Positions 7,919 to 18,600 are shown, numbered from the stretch's first letter. The stretch is 64,000 bases of DNA from Halomonas urumqiensis (GCF_003028575.1 NZ_PYUD01000001.1:682001-746000); one strand, 5' to 3'. The notes: generated from the sequence alone by a model not told the origin. Program-made: numbers and translations.

Positions 7919-9583
7919 ATGGCCGACGAACGCGGACTCAGCCTCTACGACATCCTGCCGCAGTACATTCGCCAGCAGGATACCAACCACCATACCCGGC
8001 GCTACCTGGAAGGCGCGGACGCCGTGCTCGACGGGCTCTATCAGACCCTGCGTCAGTTCTACGGTGACAACTTCCCCGGTCAACCCGGCGTGGATGCCAA
8101 GAACACCGGGCCTGGCGATCCGGATCGTATCGTCGCCCAGGAGTGGCTGTTGCCCTACTTCGCCGACTTGCTCGATGCCCGCCTGTTGTCACCGCTGACC
8201 GAAGGCCGCCGCCTGGAGGTCGACCGGGCCGTGGCCTGGCGACAGCGAAAAGGCACCCTGGCGGTGGTCGATGACATCAGTGAAGCCGTCGGCGGATGGG
8301 AAACCGTGGTCCAGGAAGGCTGGACCCGTGTCGCCATGACCCCGCGCCTTGGTGCACCGCTGCAGCAGGAAAGCCTGTACGGCGTCGACGCCACGCTGGA
8401 TCGCAGCATTCCCCAGCAGATGACCAAACACCCGGGCCTTCCGACCGTCACGCCGGACTTTCGGCTTGGCAGCCGGGCGGTGCGCGACCCCGCCCAATCC
8501 GTGTACAGCCAGGTCAGCGACATCAACGGGGAGCGCGTGCGCTGGCGCCAGTACTACCGCCATGGCGTCCCCTGTCACCACCAGCGCATCGACCTCGACG
8601 GCCAGTTCCACGGGGCCGCCTTTGATGACGTCAGCCTGCGCACCCCCGACCTGCGCGACAGCGACTGGCGGGTCGGCCACTATCACCCGAAGAAAGTCCT
8701 CATTCACTTCGTCCAACCCGAGGGTTTCTTTCCAAGCCAGCAGCCAGGCGCGCATCGCGTGCAGTGGAAGCAGCAGTGGCTGGACGATGAGGAACTGCCA
8801 AGCGAAGCCTTCCTGGCCGCGGTGGCTTTCTACTGCAGGCTTGACGGCACTTTGGTGTTCGAAAGCCGCTTGCTGCAAGACGCCGGACTGATACCCATCG
8901 AAGTGCGTGGCGTCTTCAAGCTCGGCCAGGTGCCCATCAGTGGCGTCGGTGACGCCGACGATGGCGCCTGGCACTTCGCGGGCCTGAGCCTGGTCAACCG
9001 CATTGAAGCCGACAAAGGCCGGGTGAGTTTTGACCGCTGTGCGGTTAGACAGATCGCGGTACACAGCATCGATACCGACACACCGGTGCTGACGGCCACC
9101 AACACCCTGTTCAGCCGCGTGCAAACCGCCCGTGGCCTGACGCGACTGGAATATTGCAGCGTTCTCGATCGCTGCGTGGTCGAAGCACTGCAAGCCAGCG
9201 ACGTTCTCTTCACCTGCCTGTTCCGCAAGGATCACCTGGGCATCGCTCCACCACAGCCACTCTGCCTCCGCTACAGCCGGGTCCACCCCGACCAACTGCC
9301 AGCGACGCTTGCAAGCCAACACCATAACAGCAGCGGACCGGTGGAATTCTTCGGTAAGGCATTCGGGGATCCGGGGTCGGGTGTGCTGCATCCGGCCACG
9401 GCTAAGGCTGTCTGGTCGGGTGCGGAGGATGGCACGGAAATCGGAGCGTTCCACTTTCTCTACCTGTGCCAACGGTTCGAGGCTGTCCGCGACAAGCTCG
9501 AGGATTATCTACCGGTGGGATACGAAGCCGTCATGATCCCCGATGGCTGCCTTGCTCCCAAGTCCATTCCGAGGGCGCCCTGA
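7919..9583 (+). CDS. Tail protein I-like baseplate wedge protein (Afp12-like)
   Basis: From ATG 7919 (MADERGLSLYDILPQYIRQQD), after GAGGAGG, the protein is 554 residues. The first about 130 residues match gpI/Afp12 family openings: 'LYDILPQYIRQQDT', a helix with 'LEGADAVLDGLYQTLRQFYGD', 'EWLLPYFADLLDARLLSPL' and 'RRLEVDRAVAWRQRKGTLAVVDDIS'. The rest is beta-rich and resembles the variable part that links wedges or carries fibre attachment. An alternative upstream start inside the previous gene has no ribosome site. It closes the baseplate block. A 121-bp gap follows before the DUF6519 gene, with a TTGACA hexamer at 9635-9640 but no good -10. Confidence 0.85.
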   Translation: MADERGLSLYDILPQYIRQQDTNHHTRRYLEGADAVLDGLYQTLRQFYGDNFPGQPGVDAKNTGPGDPDRIVAQEWLLPYFADLLDARLLSPLTEGRRLEVDRAVAWRQRKGTLAVVDDISEAVGGWETVVQEGWTRVAMTPRLGAPLQQESLYGVDATLDRSIPQQMTKHPGLPTVTPDFRLGSRAVRDPAQSVYSQVSDINGERVRWRQYYRHGVPCHHQRIDLDGQFHGAAFDDVSLRTPDLRDSDWRVGHYHPKKVLIHFVQPEGFFPSQQPGAHRVQWKQQWLDDEELPSEAFLAAVAFYCRLDGTLVFESRLLQDAGLIPIEVRGVFKLGQVPISGVGDADDGAWHFAGLSLVNRIEADKGRVSFDRCAVRQIAVHSIDTDTPVLTATNTLFSRVQTARGLTRLEYCSVLDRCVVEALQASDVLFTCLFRKDHLGIAPPQPLCLRYSRVHPDQLPATLASQHHNSSGPVEFFGKAFGDPGSGVLHPATAKAVWSGAEDGTEIGAFHFLYLCQRFEAVRDKLEDYLPVGYEAVMIPDGCLAPKSIPRAP

Positions 9584-9704
9584 TGGTCAGGTTGGGTGCG
9601 GCCTTCGCTCGTTCGGGTAACTGGGTCTGTTGCTTTGACAGGAACACATCTTGGCTGTCTTGCGGGTTCATGCAAGGCCACCAACAGGAGAAAGAGCCAA
9701 GGAC

Positions 9705-12700
9705 ATGAAAACGCAAATATCACGCCAGAGCTTTGCCGAGCAGAAACGCTACAGCGGCGTCTATCAACAGATGGGCCGCATGATCACCGACGCGGACTGG
9801 AACGAGCTGAGCGACCTGCTGCAGTTCGAAGTGGCCGATGCCATGGAGGATGTGATCGGTAGCGGCACGCCCGCCAGGCGAGGGCTGGTTCACAAGACAC
9901 CCTCCGGTGAGTTCGCGCTGAGATGGGGCTACCTCTATGCCGATGGTTTACGCGGCAAGGTGGTGCCAAGGGAAGCCAGTGCGCCGGCGAATCTCGTGTT
10001 CACGGAGCAGGCCGATTTTCCCGACGTGCCGCCGCTTCCCGCCGGCGAGCATCGCTTGTATGTCGATGTATGGGAGCGAACCGTCACGCATCTCGAGGAC
10101 AGAGCCCTGCTCGACAGTGCCTTGAAGGGCGCCGATACCTGCACCCGCACCCAGCGCATGGCACAGGTCAAGGCGTGCGCGTTGGATATCAGCGCGGAGC
10201 AGCTTTTGGACAGCGACGGGCCCGTCAATCCGAGCCACGGTCGGCTGAAGCTGAGCGTGGAACTCAATGCCGGTGAGACCCTGCCGGACCCGTGCGATCC
10301 CTGCGCCGATGAGCTGGCACTGAAGGATGACGTCGGTAATTTCCTGTTTCGCGTGGAAGTCCATGAGGCGCTGTGGGACCGCTCCGGTAGCGAGCCGGTA
10401 TTGACGGAGCTGTGGTTGAAGTGGTCGAGCGAGAACGGCGCGGAACACTACCAAGTGGGTGTGACGCCCCCGGGGTTCACGGCCGGGGGCTTTGTCTACG
10501 AGTTCTTCAGTGCGCCCGATCAGCAAATGGCGACCGAAAAACACCTGGGTCATCATCTACAGGCTGGATTTACACCGCAACGCGGGGTGCTCAAGACGGA
10601 TCACACCGATGAACCGGCCGGGCTTGGGCTGATTCGCCGTTGGGACGGGTATATCCGGTTGGTGAAGGAGGCCGGCGCCTGGACCTTGGCTGAAGGCTGG
10701 GACAGGGGGCGTGCACTCTCGACGGGGTATGGCAGTAACGCCCATGGCTATGTGGACCTGGGCGGTCCTGTGCATATCAGTCTGGATGCCGTCGCACTGG
10801 ATATCGAGCTTGGCGACGAGATTGCCGTACCCGGCGATCACTGGCTGGCAGCGGTGCGCCAGGCAGAGCATCAGGCGGGAGATCTGCTGCTCGATGAGGC
10901 GCTACCGGAAGGCATTGTGCATCACTATGTGGTGCTGGGTACCGTCGAGGTGGGTGAAGACGGTTCGATCGAGGTCTTTACGCCTGACGCAGAACATGGC
11001 TGCAAGGCCTTTGATTTTCCGCCGTTGACCGATCTGAAGGCCAGGGATGTCTGCTACGACAACGACCACTGCGACATGCCGCAGGTGCGCACGGTGCAAG
11101 ACGCCATCGATTACCTGTGCAAGGCGCGGGATCTACGCTGGCACCACAAGCATCTGCATGGGATGGGGGTGGTCTGTGGGCTGATCGTCGAATGCGGGCC
11201 CGACACGCTGCCGGATCTGGAAACCGGCGAGGCAGCGCGCCGTCAGGTCACGGTAACGCGTGGCTCGGCACTGGACTGCGAGGGCAACATCATCGAACTG
11301 GAGCAAACGCGCCATTTCGATGTGATGGCCGCGCTGGAACCGCTGCTGGAGGAAACGCCGGACGTGCTGAACGATGGTTCGGGCACGCTGTGCCTGTGGA
11401 TCGAGACTGGTGAGGGAGGTGAACCGGTATTGAAATTGGAGCCCTACGAGAAGCAGGGCAACAATGCCTGGCTGGATGGCACCATCTGGATGGATTTTTA
11501 CCAGCATTGCATCAAGGATCTGGTGGATGAATTCCAATCCATCATGGAAGAGCTGAGCCAGAATGACGCCGACGAGGAGGAAAACGACACGGGCGAGTGG
11601 GTATCGAGTCGGCGCAAGGAAAGCACGGCGCTGTTGAACCTGGTGGCCCAGCTGCTTTATCGGCCACAGGGCCAGTGGGTGTTCCTTTCCGAACGTGAGC
11701 ACGTCCTGCTGCGGACCTTCTACGTTCGCCTGCGCGAACTGGTGCAGAGCAAGACGTTCTGCGGCATGAGTGCCGGGCAACCGTTTCCGGAGTATCCCTT
11801 CACAGGGGAGCGCGCCACCGACATTCAGACGGCATTTGGCAAGCACCACCACGAGCAGGTTCTGGTGCATCCGCAAGGCAGCCATACACTGACCTATGGT
11901 GGCACCGATACCACGATCAACGTCTACGACAACCGCAAGGACAAGGTCATCCACATCAGTACGGTCAAGGCGGGTGAGGGGGCTCAGGTGACCGCGATGG
12001 CCTTCGACCCCTCAGGCGAACTGGTCTATGCCGCCACGGCAATCAACGCAGAGGATTCACTGCTGAATCGTGGCCGGTTCAACGACGGCAAGATCGAGTG
12101 GGAAAACAGTGTCGTGCTGTGCGGCGTCGAAGCGACGGATCTGCAATTTCTGCCGGACGATAAACAGCGCCTGTTCATGCTCGGACTGGGCAAGGGGCTG
12201 TACCGTTTGAACCTGCAGGAGTTGTTCGGCGAAGACAAGGTCGTCCCCGAGCCGCAGTGGCGCTTCAATGCAGTCGGCCCCATCACCTACGATCTCGACA
12301 GTCACCGGGCCTATGCCACCGGCCGGTCGGTCGGTACGAATGCCCCAGACGGTGTCTTTGATGGTATCGCCGAGATTGACTTGAAGCAGACCCCTGATGG
12401 CGATGATCGCTTTGTGCTGAACGCGCTCTTCGACCCTGAGGGGAACCCCATCCAAGGCACCGATACCGTCACATGGCAGCCTGGCCGGAACGATCAACCC
12501 GCCCAGTTGCACGTCGTGGTTCAGGACGGCACCAATGCCAAGTCCGTATATAGCTACCGGTTGCCGTTGTCAGGTGAACCCCGGGGGCCCATCCACGGCA
12601 TCGATGGCCTCGAGCACAGCGAGATCGACCTGCTCTATCACCCGCAGCGGGATGAGTTGATGATCTCGATCCAGGATGAGTTTCGCATCATCACCGTCAA

Positions 12701-14060
12701 TGCCGGGAAGGTGCAGCACCAATGGGTTCCCGTCCAACTGATGCCGATCGCGATGGCCCTGGAAGCCGAGACCGACCGGCTGGTGGTGCTGAACTACATG
12801 AGCAACACCCTGACGCTCTATCCGGTCAATGAAATCGACGGCAGCAAGCGTGAGGCCCTGGCCCAGTACCGGCTAGAGATTGTGCTTGCCTTCATGTCAC
12901 TGCTTGGCAATCTGCTGCAGTACCTGAAGGATTGTTTCTGTCATCTCCTGCTGATCAAGTGCCCACAGTGCGACCAGGACGACAAGATTTACCTGGCCCG
13001 CATCGATGTACGCAACAACAAGGTGTACAAGGTTTGCAACTTCGGCAAGCGCAAGAACGTCTGGACCTTTCCCAAGTTTGAATACTGGTTATCCATCATT
13101 CCCATTTTGCCAATGCTCAAGAAGGGCATCGGCGAATTTTGCTGCATGGTAATGCCTAATCTGTTCGGCAACTTGATGGAGAACTACCAACCCGATCAAC
13201 CGAGTGGCTTCGCGGTGAAAGGCAGTACCTACAGGAAAGGAGTGACGCGCACCAAAACGGCCAACCCGAAACGTAGCTGGCGTGAAACAAAGGATGACAT
13301 GAAGGTCAATGTTCGCTTGGCGGGTGACTCGGTGCTCAATCGGGACCCGAAACAGCAACGCGCCAGTGTCAGCAAGCAGGCCTACCGCAACCTGGAGATC
13401 CATGAGGCCGTCAAGGCGTTGGAGATGAACGATGTCAAGGTCGATGGCATCGTCAAGTACAACGCAAAGGATGCGCCCAATGCCCTGCGACGCCATGCAC
13501 TCACACCGGATCGCATCGAAAAGGGCAGCGAAGTCGTCATCTATGAAGAGGATGGCAAGGCGGCATTCTATGCTCTGAAACAACCCGATATACCAGGGTT
13601 CAACACGGCCCTGGCCGAGGAGGAAATGACACAGCTGCGTGTCGAAAAGGACCAGCTGGTCACGGAAATTCGGCGTGCCGAGTCGCAGTTGCATGCACTC
13701 AAGGTGGAACGGACGCAAAGCGAAGTGGCCGTGCAGACCCTCAAGGAGCAGTTCCAGAGCCTCGAGCAGCAGCGTGGCCAGGTCATGGCCGACATGCAGG
13801 CCATGCGAACCGGCGTTCAGTCGCTTGAACAGGAAGTGACGACGCTCAAGATCGACATGGCCAAGGCGCGGCCCGTGAAGGACATTGCCGATGTGTCCAG
13901 TGACGATGAGATCAAGATGAAGGACACCGGTTTTCGCAACCTGGGTGAACTCGCCGAGGCCGATATCGACCTGTTCAGTCAACGGACCGGGATCGAGAAA
14001 ACCAGGGCACAACAGATCATCGCATCGGCCAGGAACATGCTGGAGATCAAGCCCAGATAA
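9705..14060 (+). CDS. DUF6519-containing giant eCIS protein, possible fibre or payload carrier
   Basis: From ATG 9705 the product has 1451 residues. The N-terminus ('ISRQSFAEQKRYSGVYQQMG' then 'MITDADWNELSDLL') is the DUF6519 signature found in eCIS and phage-like clusters. Residues about 720-1060 read as repeated beta blades ('AMAFDPSGELVYAA', 'YDLDSHRAYATG', 'DLLYHPQRDELMISIQDE'), probably a propeller. Residues about 1078-1150 contain several cysteines, including CPQC and CC, beside a hydrophobic stretch. Residues about 1304-1395 are a long coiled coil, and the last 40 ('GFRNLGELAEADIDLFSQRT') look like a helix-hairpin-helix module. Function is unproved: a receptor-binding fibre or a scaffold are both possible. 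An upstream in-frame TTG at 9651 is less likely than ATG 9705. Confidence 0.7.
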   Translation: MKTQISRQSFAEQKRYSGVYQQMGRMITDADWNELSDLLQFEVADAMEDVIGSGTPARRGLVHKTPSGEFALRWGYLYADGLRGKVVPREASAPANLVFTEQADFPDVPPLPAGEHRLYVDVWERTVTHLEDRALLDSALKGADTCTRTQRMAQVKACALDISAEQLLDSDGPVNPSHGRLKLSVELNAGETLPDPCDPCADELALKDDVGNFLFRVEVHEALWDRSGSEPVLTELWLKWSSENGAEHYQVGVTPPGFTAGGFVYEFFSAPDQQMATEKHLGHHLQAGFTPQRGVLKTDHTDEPAGLGLIRRWDGYIRLVKEAGAWTLAEGWDRGRALSTGYGSNAHGYVDLGGPVHISLDAVALDIELGDEIAVPGDHWLAAVRQAEHQAGDLLLDEALPEGIVHHYVVLGTVEVGEDGSIEVFTPDAEHGCKAFDFPPLTDLKARDVCYDNDHCDMPQVRTVQDAIDYLCKARDLRWHHKHLHGMGVVCGLIVECGPDTLPDLETGEAARRQVTVTRGSALDCEGNIIELEQTRHFDVMAALEPLLEETPDVLNDGSGTLCLWIETGEGGEPVLKLEPYEKQGNNAWLDGTIWMDFYQHCIKDLVDEFQSIMEELSQNDADEEENDTGEWVSSRRKESTALLNLVAQLLYRPQGQWVFLSEREHVLLRTFYVRLRELVQSKTFCGMSAGQPFPEYPFTGERATDIQTAFGKHHHEQVLVHPQGSHTLTYGGTDTTINVYDNRKDKVIHISTVKAGEGAQVTAMAFDPSGELVYAATAINAEDSLLNRGRFNDGKIEWENSVVLCGVEATDLQFLPDDKQRLFMLGLGKGLYRLNLQELFGEDKVVPEPQWRFNAVGPITYDLDSHRAYATGRSVGTNAPDGVFDGIAEIDLKQTPDGDDRFVLNALFDPEGNPIQGTDTVTWQPGRNDQPAQLHVVVQDGTNAKSVYSYRLPLSGEPRGPIHGIDGLEHSEIDLLYHPQRDELMISIQDEFRIITVNAGKVQHQWVPVQLMPIAMALEAETDRLVVLNYMSNTLTLYPVNEIDGSKREALAQYRLEIVLAFMSLLGNLLQYLKDCFCHLLLIKCPQCDQDDKIYLARIDVRNNKVYKVCNFGKRKNVWTFPKFEYWLSIIPILPMLKKGIGEFCCMVMPNLFGNLMENYQPDQPSGFAVKGSTYRKGVTRTKTANPKRSWRETKDDMKVNVRLAGDSVLNRDPKQQRASVSKQAYRNLEIHEAVKALEMNDVKVDGIVKYNAKDAPNALRRHALTPDRIEKGSEVVIYEEDGKAAFYALKQPDIPGFNTALAEEEMTQLRVEKDQLVTEIRRAESQLHALKVERTQSEVAVQTLKEQFQSLEQQRGQVMADMQAMRTGVQSLEQEVTTLKIDMAKARPVKDIADVSSDDEIKMKDTGFRNLGELAEADIDLFSQRTGIEKTRAQQIIASARNMLEIKPR

Positions 14061-14084
14061 CCTCCGCCAACAGGAGGCATGACA

Positions 14085-14849
14085 ATGAAACTATGGCAGG
14101 CCCGCAAGGGCCATCGAACCGGAAAGCGTGGGCCCGGCAAGCCGAGCTTCGCCCACGGCATCCATCATCAGGCTCAGCCTGTCGGGCAGGTGTTGTATGG
14201 CGAACCCGCCGAGGTACATATCCGGGATTCATCGGGTCCGGTGGTTCAGACCAAGTTGGTTCAGACGAAGTTGGTTCAGGCAAAGTTGAATGTCGGCGCG
14301 CCCGATGATCGTTTCGAGCAGGAGGCGGACTGGATGGCGGATCGGGTCACCGAAGGGGCGAGTGCCGACAAGGCAATCCACACTACCAACACGGATGTGG
14401 CACAGCGCCTGTGTGAAGAGTGCGAGGAAGAGGAGCAACAGGAGGTAAACGTCCAGGCCAAGGCCGAGTCGGCCACGATTGCGCCGTCCCAGGCTTCCGG
14501 CCTACCCCCGGCCAATGGCGGGCAACCCATGCCAAGGCCTTTGCAGCAGCGGTTTTCCAAGGGCTTTGGCCGAGACCTTGGCCCGGTGCGAATTCACACC
14601 CATTCGCAGGCGGACGAACAGGCCCGGCGCCTGAACGCCCAGGCCTACACTTATGGCCAGCACATTTATTTTCGACAGGGCCATTACCAGCCGGATACCC
14701 GCCGTGGCCAATGGCTGTTGGCACATGAACTGACACATACCCTGCAGCAGGATTCACACAAGCAATTGAAGCCTTTGAATGAGTCTGAAGGCCAGGCAAA
14801 TACGGAACAACTCGGCGAGCGCAGTGACGGGTCAGGAGGCTCGCCATGA
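14085..14849 (+). CDS. DUF4157 protein, candidate eCIS cargo or loading factor
   Basis: A 254-residue protein. Residues about 150-225 are DUF4157, the domain most strongly associated with eCIS cargo: 'PLQQRFSKGFGRDLGPVRIH', 'AQAYTYGQHIYFRQGHYQPD' and 'QWLLAHELTHTLQQ' with an intact HExxH zinc motif at H214-H218. Upstream are three pentapeptides (VQTKL/VQAKL) and the usual 'GAPDDRFEQEADWMADRV' segment, then an acidic 'CEECEEEEQQE' patch. I choose ATG 14085 because AGGAGG at 14072-14077 is seven bases from it; the nearer ATG at 14079 is too close. It is coupled by ATGA to the metallopeptidase gene. DUF4157 may be a self-acting protease that processes cargo. Confidence 0.8.
   Translation: MKLWQARKGHRTGKRGPGKPSFAHGIHHQAQPVGQVLYGEPAEVHIRDSSGPVVQTKLVQTKLVQAKLNVGAPDDRFEQEADWMADRVTEGASADKAIHTTNTDVAQRLCEECEEEEQQEVNVQAKAESATIAPSQASGLPPANGGQPMPRPLQQRFSKGFGRDLGPVRIHTHSQADEQARRLNAQAYTYGQHIYFRQGHYQPDTRRGQWLLAHELTHTLQQDSHKQLKPLNESEGQANTEQLGERSDGSGGSP
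14243..14287 (+). repeat. 15-bp in-frame tandem repeat, three copies
   Basis: Units at 14243-14257, 14258-14272 and 14273-14287 follow GGTTCAGACCAAGTT with small changes, coding VQTKL-VQTKL-VQAKL just before the DUF4157 pre-domain. As in the repeat at 152-211, the unit is five codons, so slippage would change protein length without a frameshift. Confidence 0.9.
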
Positions 14850-15604
14850 CCAGGAAACACTGCATTTCCAAAAGCCACGCTTGCGCTCGGAGACGTTCGA
14901 GCCCTGCCGTGGGGGGCTCCCGCTATCGCCAGGCGGATAGTGTGTCCACCGCGTTGCATGACGACGTTGAAGCATCGGTCAATCGAATTCGCTCCTGTCA
15001 GGCCAACCAGCATGGCATCCCCGATAATGCCGGCGACATCATCCGCGGAGCGGATGGCCACGCCGAGAGTTATCTCCACGGCGCCACGGTATTGAGCACC
15101 CTGGCGGGGTTCAGCCTGAGCCAAGACATCGACGTGAGCCAGAACCGCGTTTATCAGGCGTATGAAGACCGGTTCGGCCCGCCGCCGGCAGTGCGGGGCG
15201 GATTCCGTGACCGCTTCGATCGAAGCCGCCATGCCGATGAAGACGCCGCCAAAGCCAGTGAATTGGGGTCGCTTTCCGATCGGCTGAGCCGCATGGCCGG
15301 GCATCTCTCCAACGGCATCAACTACCGCTGTCGCAATGCCTGCCGCGACGACTGGGTGCTATGGACGCAGGTGGGGCGTAATCATCGTCGAATCAATATG
15401 TGCCCGGACTTTTTCACCAGCGGCTACTCGGAATCCCAGCAGGCCATCGGGATCATTCACGAACTCGGCCACAACCGGTTGAGGCTTGACCATCACAATG
15501 CCAACACCAGCGCTCAACGCGTTGGCAACCCCGAGTGCTATGCCTCCTTCGTGGCAGACATCTTCGGGGTCAATTCCTGGGATAGCCAGTGTCCCCCGCG
15601 CTAA
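14846..15604 (+). CDS. M35-like (aspzincin) metallopeptidase, candidate eCIS effector
   Basis: A 252-residue protein without signal peptide or DUF4157. The C-terminal 60 residues look like the M35/lysine-specific metallo-endopeptidase fold: 'RINMCPDFFTSGY' leading into 'GIIHELGHNRLRLDHHN' (H205-E-x-x-H209), then 'NPECYASFVADIFG', the place of the conserved 'n.d.Y..f..d' helix. Several cysteines (CRNAC, C near the end) may pair. The N-terminal half is of unknown function. The start overlaps the DUF4157 stop as ATGA with CAGGAGG upstream, so the two are made together. Position at the end of the CIS operon fits a toxin payload; the alternative is a processing protease for the next gene product. 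Confidence 0.65.
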   Translation: MTRKHCISKSHACARRRSSPAVGGSRYRQADSVSTALHDDVEASVNRIRSCQANQHGIPDNAGDIIRGADGHAESYLHGATVLSTLAGFSLSQDIDVSQNRVYQAYEDRFGPPPAVRGGFRDRFDRSRHADEDAAKASELGSLSDRLSRMAGHLSNGINYRCRNACRDDWVLWTQVGRNHRRINMCPDFFTSGYSESQQAIGIIHELGHNRLRLDHHNANTSAQRVGNPECYASFVADIFGVNSWDSQCPPR

Positions 15605-15638
15605 CGGGGTGGCGTGACCAAGGGGGTAAGGCCGACTA

Positions 15639-18600
15639 ATGCCTGCGCGCACGCACCAACAGGTAGTGACCAACAAGGCGCCGGCGACCAAGCGTCACCG
15701 TCATCGCCATGGCCGAACTCAGGATCGACAGGTGCGCTGGATTCTTGATGGTCAGTCGCACGCGTCTCCGCGTGCGTCGATTGCGTCCATCACCGCTCCC
15801 AAGGTCGGCGCAGCGAACAGCCAGTACGAGCATGAAGCACAACACCTGGCGCAACAGCTACAGCCCGCGACAACGCCGCCCGAGCCTGGCAGCGTGACGC
15901 CTGCTCAACCGGCCAACGATGCCACGAACCCGCCCGCTCATGAGCCGGTAAACTGTGATTCCGAGCTCGGGGACAATGCCAGCGAGGCCCGCGAAGCCTT
16001 GCTGGCCGGCGGCCTATGGCAAAAGGTCAGAAGCCTGCTCACCGGCGGCAAACCGCTGCCCGAGCGCACGATCCTGCGTTTCGAAGATTCTCTCGGTCAC
16101 GATTTCCGTGCGGCCCGAATACACACCGGACCCGGCGCCCTGGAACTGACTCGCCGTCTTGGCGCCAGGGCCATCACCTACGGCAACCACATCCTGTTCA
16201 ACGAAGGCGCCTATCGGCCGGATACGACATCGGGCCAGCACCTGCTGGCCCATGAACTGACGCATGTGGCTCAGCAGGGCGGTGCGCCGCGGCTATCGTA
16301 CGCTGACTCGGGGGGTTCCCTCCTTCCGGCCCGCCCGCAACTGTTACGTCCACAACTACAGGGAGACTGGGATCTGGGCGTCGGCGATGCCTTGAGCCGT
16401 GCCGGCGGCGCCCTGGTGGATGCCGGTGGCGATGCGCTGGATTACGCCGGCGACAGGGCACGGGATGTGGTGGCGGCCGGCGCGGATGCGATCTGGGCCG
16501 TTATCCGCCGGGTGGCGCCGGATGCGTTCATGGACCTGGTCGACGATATCCGCGAGAAGGGCTTTTTCGGCTACCTCAAGGACAAGATCGCCGACGTCAC
16601 GGGCTCGATCCTGGAGGGGCTGGGTGACAAGAGCCCGGTGCTGTCCCAACTGGTCACCCGGTTCTCGGGGTTCGCGACCACCATGGTCGAGATTACCCAG
16701 GGGTTGGCCCAGGGCAATTGCGAGCCGTTGTTCGCCGCGCTCCGCCAACTCAAGGATATGGTCGCCAGCCTGGCCCAGGATGCCTGGGACGGCATCACCG
16801 ATTTCTTCACGCCCATCGGCGATTTCTTTGCCGACGTCTGGGATCGGTTCGGTGCGCCGGTGCTCGATTGGCTGAAGGATGTCGCTGCCGATACCTGGGA
16901 CTACATCAAGGGCCTCGGCCAGCAAATCTGGGACTGGACCCGGCCGGTGGTGGATGCCATCCGTTCCATGGTCGGTAACGCCTGGGACTGGATCAAGGAC
17001 AAGCTGGGCATGGGCGGCAGCGGCAACAGCGAAGGTGGCCTGATCGACTGGGTAAAGGACAAGGCGGCCTCGGCCTGGAGCGCGATAAAGACCGAACTGC
17101 AGCCGGTGATCCAGCCCATTCAGGAGGTGGTCGACAAGGTAAAAGAGGTGCTGCCCCTCGAGGCCATCACCAATTTCCGCGAAACCGTCAACGGCTGGTT
17201 GCAGGAGGTGGCCTCCACCGCGCAAGCCATGGACCAGGGCGAAGGCGGTGATGTAGCGGAAAATCAGGCAAGCCTTCGGGACCGAATCCTGCCGGCCATT
17301 CTGAACCGCATCCAGGCGTTTCAGGGCACCTTGGCGACCACCGGCCTATGGGTGGCCGGCAAGATCGGTGGCATCGTCGAAAAGGGGCAGGCATTTCTCA
17401 CCAGGCTTTCGACCGCACCGATCATCAGCGGCATGCGCAGCGCCTTCGATTGGCTGTCGAACGCCCTTGGCAACGTCAAGACCTGGGCCGAAGACACCGT
17501 GAAGCGCCTGTTTGCCGCCATCGGCAACGGGCTGGTCAAGCTGTCCGCTTTCATCGAACCGGTGCTCAATGCGCTCAACCGAATCGTCGGTGTATTGGGC
17601 AACCTGCTCAAGCGGTTGCCGGACTTTCTGCTGGGCCCCATCTGGTGGGTACTGCCGGCGTGTATCAAGAACCCGATCAAGACGTTCTTCCTCGAGCAGA
17701 TCCTGTCGCGCATTCCTCTGTTCCAGCAACTGACCGCCGCGGGCGATATATGGGCGAGTCTCCAGGCCATGGCGCTGCGGGTGCTGGAGCAGATATTCGT
17801 CGACGGCAACCTGATGGGCGCGCTCTGGACCTTCTTCCGGCGCATGCTGGATTTGATCGGCATTCCCGCGCAACTGGTGGTGCGCATCGTCGCCAATGCC
17901 GCCCAGGCGTTCAGCGACATCCTGATGGACCCGATCGGCTTTCTCGGCAACATGCTGCGGGCGATGAAGGAGGGAGCCAGTCAATTCTTCGGTAACATCT
18001 TCTCCCACTTGTTCGGCGGTATCAGCGGTTGGTTGTTTGGCCAGGTAGAGGAGGCGGGCCTGACACCACCGGATATCACCAGCTTCCGGTCCATTCTGAA
18101 TTTCGTGTTCCAACTGCTGGGCCTGACCATGGAGAACCTCTGGAATCGCCTGGCAGAGCATGTCGGCCGCCCGGTGGTCGAGCGCATACGCGGCGCCATC
18201 GACATGATGCAGGGTGCCTGGGAGTGGATCAGCGTTGCCGTGAACGAGGGGTTGACCGGCCTGTGGAACATGATTCGCGAGCGGATATCGGACTTGTGGA
18301 ATACCGTGCTCGGTGCTGTGGTCACCTGGGTCAATACGGCCATTATTTCCACGGCTTCACGCTGGTTGCTGTCGCTTTTGGATGTCAGCGGGATCACGCC
18401 GGTCATCAATGCACTGATCGCCATCTACCGGGCGATCGAATCCTTCGCGCAGTACATGGCTGAAATGCTTGAAATTGTCGCCTCCGTCACGCTAGGCATC
18501 GCCGACCTTGCCAAGGGCAAGTTGGTCACGGCGGTCGATTTTCTGGTCGGCGCCCTGTCGAATTCCATCCCCATCGTGGTGGGGTTTCTCGCCAACCAGT

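Noticed and set aside
9635..9663. A promoter before the DUF6519 gene based on TTGACA at 9635-9640
   Set aside because: At 17-18 bp the downstream hexamer is TCTTGC or CTTGCG, a poor -10. It is noted in the gene entry only.
13089..14012. A 307-codon minus-strand frame opposite the DUF6519 gene
   Set aside because: It mirrors the coiled-coil coding region. Leu/Gly-rich antisense frames are expected there.
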